Part shown: positions 7,194-15,233 of the stretch, piece after piece
Numbering within the stretch: position 1 is the stretch's first letter
How the letters are laid out: the number at the start of each line of letters is the position of its first letter
Source: an uncultured Ignavibacteriota bacterium
GTDB lineage: Bacteria; Bacteroidota; Ignavibacteria; Tepidaquicellales; Tepidaquicellaceae
Assembly: GCA_937959065.1 (NCBI GenBank)
Contig: CALGOI010000245.1
Location: 1-24,399 of the forward strand
Length of the DNA stretch: 24,399 nucleotides
Direction: 5' to 3'
Notes under the pieces: model-generated
What the model was told of the DNA's origin: nothing
Seen by the model: only the letters and a program-made list of their open reading frames with translations
The model's database searches: none
Made by a program: the position numbers and the translations under genes

Positions 7194-7868
7194 TTATTTT
7201 TTTCTTCTAAATCCATACAAGAAGATCATACCTGCCACAACGACAATAGGAAGCTCAAGTCCGAACAGACCGCAGGAACCGCCTTCTTTTTTAACGGTAG
7301 CAGTCATCTCAACATCTTCTTTAAGGTCAGCAAGGGTTTTTTCCCAAACAACTGTTTTTCCGTCTTTTCTGCCATTAGTAGAAATGACTTCGCCCGGGAA
7401 TTCAAATTCATAAGTAAGTTTCGTATCACTTGCCCCCATATTCTTTGCATTAGAAGTGTCCTGCTGAAGGGTATAAACAAAGTCCATACCATCGTCACCC
7501 TCTTTCCATGAGGTTGTGACTTTTTCAAAACCTTTAGCGCTTGGAAGAGCGTTGATATCCTTGAAGGAGATCTCCATCTTCACATGCTTTGTAGAATCTT
7601 CAAGGTCATCTGAAATGTTAACACTTTTTACTTCGGTATTAGAGGAAGTGTAATTAGTTCTGGCTTTATCTTCTGAGAAAGCAAAACCACCGATTTCATC
7701 GCTTGAAGAAACATTTGACATTTTGGTCCAGTACTCAAGATTAATTGTACCTGAGCCGTCAGCATTTAGCTTTGTTTTCTGATCCACATTTACACAACCT
7801 GACAGGTAAATGCCCAGAAACAAAACAAATGTACCCAATAAAATCTTTGTGTAGCTGTTCTTTGCCAT
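7194..7868 (-). CDS. LppM-like lipoprotein with C-terminal membrane anchor
   Basis: 224 residues. The signal sequence ends in the lipobox YLSGC with C25 as the lipidation site. The mature start, VNVDQKTKLNADGSGTINLEYW, has the 'beta strand, DGSG, beta strand' pattern of LppM/DUF3153-type domains. The body is polar and threonine/lysine-rich. The C-terminus holds EGGSCGLFG, then a 14-residue hydrophobic run (about 206-219) and FRRKK, a tail like that of sortase or membrane-anchor substrates. An N-terminal lipid anchor together with a C-terminal transmembrane segment is unusual. It is first in a two-gene operon with the lipoprotein at 6629-7183. Function unknown; the LppM resemblance is moderate. 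Confidence 0.7.
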   Translation of the reverse strand: MAKNSYTKILLGTFVLFLGIYLSGCVNVDQKTKLNADGSGTINLEYWTKMSNVSSSDEIGGFAFSEDKARTNYTSSNTEVKSVNISDDLEDSTKHVKMEISFKDINALPSAKGFEKVTTSWKEGDDGMDFVYTLQQDTSNAKNMGASDTKLTYEFEFPGEVISTNGRKDGKTVVWEKTLADLKEDVEMTATVKKEGGSCGLFGLELPIVVVAGMIFLYGFRRKK

Positions 7869-8013
7869 TTCAAAGTTTATTTAATTTTAAAAAAATCTTT
7901 TTAGGATTTACTGCGATTTCCAATCGAAGCCGTGAATTGTGAGGTCTCTCTCATTGAAATCTGAGATAAAACTATCGGAATTGACTTTAGATTTCAAATA
8001 AAAAATAGGTAAA

Positions 8014-9801
8014 TTGTTGCATATTATCAACATTTACAATATAACTTGTTTGAATAACATATTAAATAACATATTCAGCACATATGATTTTTTCCTGTTC
8101 GAGGTTTTTGCAATACCTGAAGAGGTACGAAAGGAATATCTGAACAAACTATTAACGCGAAAGAATTCCGGGAAACAGAAGAATGTTCGTTTAATTAAAT
8201 TCATATACAGTATCCTTGATGGAAACGACTTAAAGGACTGGGATGAGTCAATCATATGCAGAAAGATGGATATATCCCCCAGGATGCTGGATTGTCATAA
8301 ATCAAGATTATTAAAGTCATTAAGACAATTCTACTTCGGACATAATGAGGACGACATCCGGGATAAAAGTCTAAAAGAAAAGCTAGGGTATATAAACGGA
8401 ATGTTTTGCAGAGGGCTGGTCAAGGAATCAAAACAAGAATACCTAAAACTGGAGAAGGAAATAAAAGGTGGAGAAAACAATCAAACTAAGAAAACTGCTG
8501 ATTATTTTTTAATGTTATCGGAAGTATATTTACACATTTCCCATTATTATTTTTACCAGAGAGATCAACGTAAATTTAATACATATTACAGTAAAGCTCA
8601 AAAGAATCTTAAAGAAGCCGAAAGAATCGATTTAGTAAAGAAAATCAGCACCAATCAACTGGAAACCATAAGAATTTCAATATTAAAAATTGAGTATTAC
8701 AAAGCTATCTTTAAAACTATATCCGGAAGAAATTACGATATTATTATAACAGTGATGACTGAAATGATCCGGAAAGCCCAAAAGGCCGGCTTAAAAAAAG
8801 AGCTTGTCCATGCTCACAAACAACTTGGCATAGCGTACCAGAGACTAAAGGAATTCGATAAGTCAGACGAAAGTTTGGAAAAAGCATATAAGCTAGCCAA
8901 GTCTGCAGGTGACGATGAAACAGCAATAGTGGTTGAGCTGCTTAAAACGCTGAACAAATTTTTCAGGGATAACCGTAAGGGCTCCCAGCTTTACACAAAA
9001 TCTGAGAAGTACTATCATATCTTGAAGAATGATTACACAGATCACAATAATCTGCTGATGGTTCAGAGTATCTATCTGCGTATGCTTATTTATTTCAACA
9101 AAGAAAGCAGCGATGATGTAAGTGATGATTTCATCCGAAACCTCATATTGTTTTCACAAAAAGCAGACGCGATCTCTAAATGGTATCTCGAATTATCCGA
9201 CAGGCTTGCGTCGTCAATATATAAATGGGAAGCAATAATGCTGAGCACAAATGAATTCTCATTTGATATCAGCGTGAACAAGAGGCTTATGTCCGTATTT
9301 GAAGATATGAATTATAATACTTTGATCCATTTCAATAAATTCTACACCCCGGAGACACTTGCTGTGCTGTACCTGAACCAGATCGACCTTGAATTCTGGA
9401 AGGGTAAAAAATGTAATTATGATAATGCCATATACTTTATAAAAAAACTTGAAAGGTTAATAAAGGGCAGGCATGTCGGAACAAATCCCACCTGGATGGT
9501 CTCATCTAAAATAGGGGTTAACATATTCGAGGACATAAAAATAAAGAGCAATAAAGATGTTTTTGATAAGCACTATGTAACGATCAAACAATTCATAGAA
9601 TCAATAACGAGCGAGAATCATCCCTTTAACATTCTTGATGACTTCGCGAAACTAATTTTCATATCGAAAATACTGAAAATCGAGCGAATGACTTCGGAAA
9701 CGAAGAATCTCGGCATTTGGATAAGAAAAAACCATCCTGAGCTTGTAAAAGCCCTTCTAAGCGTAGCCGAAATCAAACAGCCCGGATTCCACGTGGCATA
9801 A
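8014..9801 (+). CDS. Large TPR-like protein with N-terminal helix-turn-helix-like region
   Basis: Up to 595 residues, cytoplasmic, with no hydrophobic anchor beyond the doubtful first 30 residues. Residues about 50-110 (VRLIKFIYSILDG, then MDISPRMLDCHKSRLLKSLRQFYFG) could form a small winged or HTH-like module. The rest is alpha-helical. Clear TPR-type helices lie near residues 250-310, with spacing such as AHKQLGIAYQRLKEFDKSDESLEKAYKLAKSAGD. The frame opens with two consecutive TTG codons at 8014 and 8017, preceded by TAGGT, and has no ATG before the conserved part. The true start may be either TTG or the TTG at 8050. I do not recognise the family; a TPR-based regulator is only a guess. It is divergent from the lipoprotein pair across 145 bases. 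Confidence 0.7.
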   Translation: MLHIINIYNITCLNNILNNIFSTYDFFLFEVFAIPEEVRKEYLNKLLTRKNSGKQKNVRLIKFIYSILDGNDLKDWDESIICRKMDISPRMLDCHKSRLLKSLRQFYFGHNEDDIRDKSLKEKLGYINGMFCRGLVKESKQEYLKLEKEIKGGENNQTKKTADYFLMLSEVYLHISHYYFYQRDQRKFNTYYSKAQKNLKEAERIDLVKKISTNQLETIRISILKIEYYKAIFKTISGRNYDIIITVMTEMIRKAQKAGLKKELVHAHKQLGIAYQRLKEFDKSDESLEKAYKLAKSAGDDETAIVVELLKTLNKFFRDNRKGSQLYTKSEKYYHILKNDYTDHNNLLMVQSIYLRMLIYFNKESSDDVSDDFIRNLILFSQKADAISKWYLELSDRLASSIYKWEAIMLSTNEFSFDISVNKRLMSVFEDMNYNTLIHFNKFYTPETLAVLYLNQIDLEFWKGKKCNYDNAIYFIKKLERLIKGRHVGTNPTWMVSSKIGVNIFEDIKIKSNKDVFDKHYVTIKQFIESITSENHPFNILDDFAKLIFISKILKIERMTSETKNLGIWIRKNHPELVKALLSVAEIKQPGFHVA

Positions 9802-9843
9802 AAAAATCCTCTTCCTTTCCGGATTAACGGAACGAAAGAGGAT
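9799..9843 (-). terminator. Intrinsic terminator for the thioredoxin/TPR gene
   Basis: ATCCTCTTCCTTTCCG (9806-9821) and CGGAACGAAAGAGGAT (9828-9843) form a 16-bp stem with two mismatches. Read on the minus strand, it is followed by a run of seven T. It lies about 110 bases past the stop of the gene at 9952 and directly after the plus-strand stop at 9801, separating two convergent genes. Confidence 0.8.
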
Positions 9844-9951
9844 GGAGGTTATGGCTGACTGATTAAATCTAAAATTAGACATCTACAAATGCAATTCTGC
9901 ACTCACGCAATTTATCTTACTGGAAAACTGCGTTAAATGTTTCAGTAAAAT

Positions 9952-11055
9952 TTAATTTTTCTTAACTTTTATCATCTCGATAAGTTCGAGAGTACCATCA
10001 TACTTTTCATTATTCTTCTTAGCATGTTCGATAGCAAGATTAGCATATTTCATAGCTTCATCGTAATTTCCGAGCTTGTACTGCAAAGCAGCGTAAGTAT
10101 CGGTATTATAAAAATTCTCTTCAATTTCCATGGATCTCTTTGCCCAACCCATAGCCATTTCCAATAATTCCTTATCATCAGTTACTTCATACATATTCCA
10201 GGCATGCATATTCAATGAATTCCAATTGTCATGGATCGCAGGTTCGATCTTTTGTACATACTCACCGTAGGCTTTGAAGTCCTTATTCTGGAAATAATAA
10301 CCGATATATGTATTATCAATTTTCTTATTTACTTTTTCTTCGCCATAAGCTTTTGAGAAAGCATCCGAATTAGCCTCGAGATATTTAAATTCCCTGCTGT
10401 CGATGCTTGTTGTAAATCTGTTGATCATGTTCCAGTTAGATTCGCTCATGAGGTCGCTTTCACTCTGTGTGGCAAAATATGCATCCGCTACTTCTTTTGT
10501 ACCTTTCTGGTTAGCATTACTGAGCGCAATAGCGTAGTTCATAAGAACTTCAGCAGACCTGTTCCCTGCTTCATACTTAGCCTGCAGGCCATACAAAGTC
10601 ATATCCGGATTCATTGCATTCCTTCCATCCTGTATGAACTTATCAGATTCCTTAGCGCCGCCGCTTCTGTGAACGAGTTCACCGTTAGAATTGAAGAATA
10701 AATAAGTAGGATAGCTATGAACGTTGTACTTCTCTGCAAATTCGATACCTTCACCTTTTTCCATATCCAGTTTGTAGGAAATGAAGTTCTCGTTGTAGAA
10801 TTCACCCACATCTTTTGCAGGGAAAACATTTGCCATCATCCATTTACAAGGTCCGCACCATTCAGCGTAGCAATCGATGAAAATGTACTTATTCTCCTGT
10901 TTAGCTTTTAGGAAAAGATCAGCTAATTTACCGGTTTCAAAATTCATTCCTACTTCGGAAGAAGTACCTGACCCTGTTGTGTTGGTTTCCTGCGCATTGG
11001 AAACTCCGGCGAACAAGCACAATACAACCGCTAAAGTTAAAATTCTTTTTAACAT
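9952..11055 (-). CDS. Exported thioredoxin-fold protein with C-terminal TPR-like helices
   Basis: 367 residues. A signal peptide covers about 1-21 (LKRILTLAVVLCLFAG..NAQ). The thioredoxin fold follows, with IFIDCYAEWCGPCKWM and the redox pair C67/C70, and SYPTYLFF holding the cis-proline. The helical second half has TPR-like units (AMGWAKRSMEIEENFYNTDTY and AALQYKLGNYDEAMKYANLAIEHAK near the end). It should act as a periplasmic disulfide reductase or isomerase, possibly recruiting partners through the TPR part. The glutamate before WCGPC is ordinary for this family. Its own promoter must lie in 11056-11282, an AT-rich 227-base spacer where I find no convincing element. Confidence 0.85.
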   Translation of the reverse strand: MLKRILTLAVVLCLFAGVSNAQETNTTGSGTSSEVGMNFETGKLADLFLKAKQENKYIFIDCYAEWCGPCKWMMANVFPAKDVGEFYNENFISYKLDMEKGEGIEFAEKYNVHSYPTYLFFNSNGELVHRSGGAKESDKFIQDGRNAMNPDMTLYGLQAKYEAGNRSAEVLMNYAIALSNANQKGTKEVADAYFATQSESDLMSESNWNMINRFTTSIDSREFKYLEANSDAFSKAYGEEKVNKKIDNTYIGYYFQNKDFKAYGEYVQKIEPAIHDNWNSLNMHAWNMYEVTDDKELLEMAMGWAKRSMEIEENFYNTDTYAALQYKLGNYDEAMKYANLAIEHAKKNNEKYDGTLELIEMIKVKKN

Positions 11056-11282
11056 TTTACTTTGGTTATTTTTTAGTAAAAAATCGATTTTAGTATATGA
11101 ATAAATATAGTAATCAGAATAGAATAGATAAATCCGAATGGTTACTAAATGTAAGAACAGAAGTGAAAATATACAAATTCCCTTTTTATTAAATTAGATG
11201 AATATAAGGAAGAAATCGTTTAGCATTTTAACCTTTAATAAACAGGTAATTAATATTGTTTTACGCAAAAACTACATAAAAG

Positions 11283-12650
11283 TTACAGTGTTGAAAGTTT
11301 TTCGAAGACAAGATTTTCTGCCTGGGACCAGTCCACATTATCTAAATCCGGCATTCCTTCGCTCAGTTTATTAAGAATATCATCCTGTATTGTACCTCTT
11401 TCAAGGGCTGTAGAATATGGTATTCTCATGAATGTTACCATTGAATATTTTGGAATGAATCTATCCGGGTATTTCTTATATAATTCTTTTTCGATTTTCT
11501 TCTTCAGCAGGAATCTGTCATCATCAACAAGGTCTCTCATTTCGATGAAGTTTTCCCGCGCAAGGTCAGCAATAGCATCGGTATTTGGTTTTCTAATTAT
11601 TTCAAATTCATGGAATATTTTCTCCCAATCTCCTTCGTTTTTTCCGATTATCTCATTCAGATAAATACAGTCTTCAAATGCGGCGTTCATTCCCTGGCCG
11701 AAGAAAGGCACTATTGCGTGGCAGGAATCTCCCAGCAAAGCTGCTTTATCCTTATAGCTCCACGGGAAGCATTTAACGGTCATCAAGGTACCCGTAGGAT
11801 TTGAATTAAAGTCATCAACCAAATCCGGCATCAGCTCAATGGCATCCGGAAAATTCTTCTCAAAGAACGCTTTCACACGTTCGTCTGAATTCAGGTATTC
11901 GAAGCTATTCTCTCCTCCGAGAGCTTCATCATAAGCAAGGAAAAGAGTCACGGTATAGCTGCCATCCATATTCGGCAGTGCTATCAGCATATACGAGCCT
12001 CTGGGCCATATATGGAGGGCATTCTTATGCATCATGAATTCACCGCGAGAGCCGGGAGGGATTGTGAGCTCTTTATACCCGTAATTTTCATACTCCTGCG
12101 AAAAGTTGAATCTGGGGACTTTTAGCATTTCCATTCGTATGGGGGAAGTTGCCCCATCGGTAGCAATTACCACATCGGCGTCAAGAGTCCATTTTTTATC
12201 CGTTTCCTCGTTAACAAAATGAACCTTGCCCTTTTCAAAGTCCATCCCCGTACAGCGTTCATTGAAATGGTACTTAACATTGGGATCCGGCTCAGTCATA
12301 TTCATCATAAGTTTATTCAGCTCAGCACGGGATATAGAATTAATATACTCGGTATCATCTTTTCCGTAAGGCTGAAGATTCACTTCACTGCCAAGCGGAT
12401 GTACCATTCTGCCATACATAGGTATAGCGATCTTTTTAATCTCATCGAAAAGTCCTACTTCCTTAAGGGCATGAATGCCCCTGACCGAAAGCGCAAGGTT
12501 TATTGATCTTCCGCCACCTACATCCATGACTCTCATATCAGGTCGTCTTTCATATATATCGACTATATAATTACGCTTTGCCAGATAAATGGACAATAAA
12601 GACCCGGCAAGCCCGGCGCCAATTATTACTATTTTTTTCTCGTTTAACAT
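11283..12650 (-). CDS. kmo: Kynurenine 3-monooxygenase
   Basis: 455 residues, the normal size for bacterial KMO. It is a class A flavoprotein: GAGLAG at 11-16 binds FAD near the ATG, an ERRPD element ends the second beta strand, GGGRSINLALSVRG is the KMO-typical segment near residue 45-58, and ALLGDSCHAIVPFFGQGMNAAFEDC is the second FAD motif and flavin-binding helix. It hydroxylates L-kynurenine to 3-hydroxykynurenine using NADPH and O2. Mammalian KMO has a C-terminal membrane anchor; here the C-terminus lacks one, as in Pseudomonas. It is downstream of kynU on the same strand but separated by 331 bases that hold a plus-strand small gene, so it probably has its own promoter. Confidence 0.95.
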   Translation of the reverse strand: MLNEKKIVIIGAGLAGSLLSIYLAKRNYIVDIYERRPDMRVMDVGGGRSINLALSVRGIHALKEVGLFDEIKKIAIPMYGRMVHPLGSEVNLQPYGKDDTEYINSISRAELNKLMMNMTEPDPNVKYHFNERCTGMDFEKGKVHFVNEETDKKWTLDADVVIATDGATSPIRMEMLKVPRFNFSQEYENYGYKELTIPPGSRGEFMMHKNALHIWPRGSYMLIALPNMDGSYTVTLFLAYDEALGGENSFEYLNSDERVKAFFEKNFPDAIELMPDLVDDFNSNPTGTLMTVKCFPWSYKDKAALLGDSCHAIVPFFGQGMNAAFEDCIYLNEIIGKNEGDWEKIFHEFEIIRKPNTDAIADLARENFIEMRDLVDDDRFLLKKKIEKELYKKYPDRFIPKYSMVTFMRIPYSTALERGTIQDDILNKLSEGMPDLDNVDWSQAENLVFEKLSTL

Positions 12651-12728
12651 ATATATTTATATAGCTGTTACAAAATTTGAATAGGAGAATAGTACTATAA
12701 ATGCAATTTTAGATCGGGATTGTACTAT

Positions 12729-12745
12729 TTGGCACGCATTTTGTA
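12729..12745 (+). promoter_or_regulatory. Sigma-54-like -24/-12 promoter
   Basis: TTGGCACG (12729-12736), four bases, then TTGTA (12741-12745). The consensus is TGGCACG-N4-TTGCW. The GG to G spacing is exactly right and the -24 half is perfect; the only departure is T for C in the -12 GC. It would start RNA near 12756, about 40 bases before the ATG of the 36-codon gene at 12798. It is a motif match only. Confidence 0.45.
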
Positions 12746-12797
12746 ATATTTAATTGTAATTAAGGTTTTCAAGAACTCTTTATGGGGATAAAGAACA

Positions 12798-12908
12798 ATG
12801 GAAAAATCAATAGGCACATCTTTTGCGGAACATTCCGCTGTAGTATTTGCTCTCTTCATATTTGTGACACTGGGTCTGGCATACTTTTTTTCATTTGTGA
12901 TAAGGTAA
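12798..12908 (+). CDS. Small single-span membrane protein (36 aa)
   Basis: The frame encodes a short polar N-terminus (MEKSIGTSFAEHSA), one hydrophobic span of about 19 residues (VVFALFIFVTLGLAYFFSF) and a basic end (VIR). This fits a small inner-membrane protein, perhaps an accessory subunit of an oxidase or transporter; I do not recognise it. A GGGGA lies nine bases before the ATG. A sigma-54-like promoter lies 55-70 bases upstream and a hairpin terminator with six T follows 66 bases after the stop, so the whole unit looks like a real gene. It is antisense-oriented between kynU and kmo. An alternative 44-codon frame from the ATG at 12782 overlaps it but reads as Cys-rich nonsense. Confidence 0.55.
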   Translation: MEKSIGTSFAEHSAVVFALFIFVTLGLAYFFSFVIR

Positions 12909-12973
12909 AGTACTAAGAAGAACAAATTTTTCTTTCAGTATGGTTAGTAATATTTAGGCGTAAAATGCTAAAG

Positions 12974-13003
12974 GCACTTGTCTATTCAGGCAGGTGCTTT
13001 TTT
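12974..13003 (+). terminator. Intrinsic terminator of the 36-aa gene, overlapping the kynU 3' end
   Basis: GCACTTG (12974-12980) pairs with CAGGTGC (12991-12997) with one G-T pair, followed on the plus strand by TTTTTT (12998-13003). Most of it lies inside the last codons of the minus-strand kynU gene. Read on the minus strand there is no T-run after the stem, so it serves the plus-strand unit. Confidence 0.65.
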
Positions 13004-14274
13004 ATTATTTCCGCGAACCTCCAAACATCCTCAAAGGTATTATACAAAGGAACGGGCGCAATCCTTATCACATCCGGTTCTCTCCAGTCGCACACAACAT
13101 TGTTTTGAGTAAGTGTATCGTGAACGTGCTTATTCTCTTTTCCGACTCTAAGTGATAACTGGCATCCCCTATCGCTTGGACCAGATGGTGTGATAATCTG
13201 AATGCTCTTTTTTCCGGAACTATTGAGCAGGTATTCGGCATAACCTGTTAACATTACACTTTTTGCTCTCAGGTTATCCATACCCGCGCTGTCAAATATT
13301 TCGAGTGAGGCATTAAGAGCTGCCATCTGAAAAATTGGAGGATTACTTATCTGCCAGCCCTCAACACCAACTGTAGGATCAAAATCCGGCGGCATCAGAA
13401 ATCTTGTTTCCTTTTTATGTCCCCACCAGCCTGAAAATCTCGGCATATCAAAATCGTTTTTGAAACGGTTATTCACAAAACATCCGCCAACAGCTCCCGG
13501 ACCTGAATTCAAATACTTGTAATTACACCACACGGCAAAATCCACATCCCAATCGTGCAGCCTCAGCCTGAGATTACCCGCTGCATGTGCGCAATCGAAT
13601 CCAACCATACAGCCTTTTCTGTGCCCGGCTTCAGTGATGCTTTTCATATCGAACGCTTGTCCGGAGTAGTAATTAACTCCGCCCAGCATTATGAGGGCTA
13701 TACTGTCCCCATGCTCTTCGATAGTCTGCAAAATGTCTTCTGTTCTGTGGTACGATTCACCCTCACTCAGTTTTAATGTAATTAATGCATCTTGCGGGTC
13801 ATAACCGTGGTATTTCAAGTGTGATTCGACAGCGTAAATATCGGATGGGAATGTATTGGCCTCGATCAGGATTTTATACCTCTCCCTTGCCGGACGGTAA
13901 AAAGAAACCATCATCAGGTTGAGATTAACCGTGAGTGAGTTCATATTCACCACTTCGTCATTCTCCGCTCCAACAAGACGTGCAGTCTTTTCTGTCAGGA
14001 ACTCGTGATAATATTTCCATGGATATTTAGCGTGGAAGTGGCCTTCAACAGCCATATTTTCCCAGTCCTTAAGCTCCTGCTCTATGTAGTCACGTGTGGA
14101 TTTTGGTTCGAGTCCGAGTGAATTCCCGGCGAAGTAAACGACTTCCTCACCGTCCTTTTTCGGTATATAAAACTTATCCCTGTATTCCTTCAGCGGATCG
14201 TTGACATCCATTTCCTTAGCGAATGAAATGTCGTTTTTGTATTCTATTCTTTCTTTGGTTAGTGTTTCGCTCAT
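12982..14274 (-). CDS. kynU: Kynureninase
   Basis: 430 residues, typical length. A PLP enzyme of fold type I: VYFAGNSLGLEPKS near residue 46-60 is the kynureninase N-terminal signature, MNSLTVNLNL (111-120) sits in the cofactor pocket, FDCAHAAGN holds D227, and K253 in CNYKYLNSGPG is the Schiff-base lysine. RFSGWWGH and VEGWQISNPPI are further family blocks. It cleaves kynurenine or 3-hydroxykynurenine to anthranilate or 3-hydroxyanthranilate plus alanine. With KMO and the dioxygenase nearby, the 3-hydroxy substrate is the likely one. It starts five bases after the stop of the cyclase-family gene, so they form an operon. Confidence 0.97.
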   Translation of the reverse strand: MSETLTKERIEYKNDISFAKEMDVNDPLKEYRDKFYIPKKDGEEVVYFAGNSLGLEPKSTRDYIEQELKDWENMAVEGHFHAKYPWKYYHEFLTEKTARLVGAENDEVVNMNSLTVNLNLMMVSFYRPARERYKILIEANTFPSDIYAVESHLKYHGYDPQDALITLKLSEGESYHRTEDILQTIEEHGDSIALIMLGGVNYYSGQAFDMKSITEAGHRKGCMVGFDCAHAAGNLRLRLHDWDVDFAVWCNYKYLNSGPGAVGGCFVNNRFKNDFDMPRFSGWWGHKKETRFLMPPDFDPTVGVEGWQISNPPIFQMAALNASLEIFDSAGMDNLRAKSVMLTGYAEYLLNSSGKKSIQIITPSGPSDRGCQLSLRVGKENKHVHDTLTQNNVVCDWREPDVIRIAPVPLYNTFEDVWRFAEIIKKHLPE

Positions 14275-14279
14275 TAGTA

Positions 14280-15095
14280 TTACTTTTCTATATTATATAA
14301 AAACACCCTGCTGGGCGCGGCATCTGTTTTGAAATCCGGAATCTGTATCGAGACGAGGTAATTACCGTCCGTTATCTCGTCCGGTACGTATATCATTTCT
14401 GTGATGGTCTTCATCGAATGGTTTTCGGGGTCTATATCGTTGCTTCCGAGTTCAACTCCCCAGAAGATATGGTGAACGGAAAGCTTACCCTCATCGAATG
14501 TACGGTCTACGGAAGGCATATCTACGAGCAGGTGTTCGACTCCCATATCACGGATGTACTCCATAGCATCGAGTGAAAAGAACGGAGGCTGATCTTCCAT
14601 GTAACGGCGCGATTTTTTTGAATCATCATTTGGAATGGTGCGGATTACGAGAGCTTTTGCAAATTTCCTGTTGTCCTCTTTCAGAAAGAACTCTACCCAC
14701 TTCCTGGTAATGAGATAGTCACCATCTTCTTTGTCAGGAATGTAATTGTCGTCCGTTTCTTCACCTTTGACAACTTCGACAGTGATAACCATTGCGGGAA
14801 TCAGGAGGTCTTTCAGAGTTTCGTTTACAGGTATTCGTTCGTACGAAATATGACCTATGCATTCCGTGTGGGTACCATTGCAGTGTGGAATAATGGAGTA
14901 CTTCTCGAAATTACATCCCCCGCCCTGTCGTACATCTCCAATAAATCCTTCGTGTTCATATGGCATTCCAACGGCATCCTGTACCCCGTACGTATTCGGC
15001 TGTGGTACGTTGAATATGATTGGGATTGAGATTTCGAGCAGTTTAGACATATCTGCTGTGAAACCTTCCCCATCTATATCAAATTTAATCTGCAT
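14280..15095 (-). CDS. kynB: Cyclase-family protein, probable N-formylkynurenine formamidase
   Basis: 271 residues, somewhat longer than the roughly 210 of Pseudomonas or Bacillus KynB. The family (PF04199) has a metal motif HxGTHxDxPxH. Here the region reads H71-C-N-G-T-H76-T-E-C-I-G-H82: GTH and the final histidine are kept, the aspartate is E78, the proline is absent and the first histidine is shifted by one. It would hydrolyse N-formylkynurenine to kynurenine and formate. That role rests mainly on context: the gene is first in an operon with kynU and no other formamidase is seen. A different cyclase-family hydrolase is possible. The ATG at 15095 has no obvious Shine-Dalgarno sequence. Confidence 0.75.
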   Translation of the reverse strand: MQIKFDIDGEGFTADMSKLLEISIPIIFNVPQPNTYGVQDAVGMPYEHEGFIGDVRQGGGCNFEKYSIIPHCNGTHTECIGHISYERIPVNETLKDLLIPAMVITVEVVKGEETDDNYIPDKEDGDYLITRKWVEFFLKEDNRKFAKALVIRTIPNDDSKKSRRYMEDQPPFFSLDAMEYIRDMGVEHLLVDMPSVDRTFDEGKLSVHHIFWGVELGSNDIDPENHSMKTITEMIYVPDEITDGNYLVSIQIPDFKTDAAPSRVFLYNIEK

Positions 15096-15233
15096 AGGAG
15101 AAAATTAACGATACTTTCTTTAAATTATAAGTGCTTTTGATTAACAATAATTTTGAACTATATATTTTTATTAGCTGTTACAATCATATATACAGCTAAT
15201 CCGGAATTTAATTATAACATAAAAGCCATTAGC

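Noticed and set aside
12782..12916. 44-codon frame starting at 12782, overlapping the 36-codon gene
   Set aside because: It encodes a Cys-rich sequence without membrane or domain pattern; the +1 shifted frame at 12798 gives a clean membrane span.
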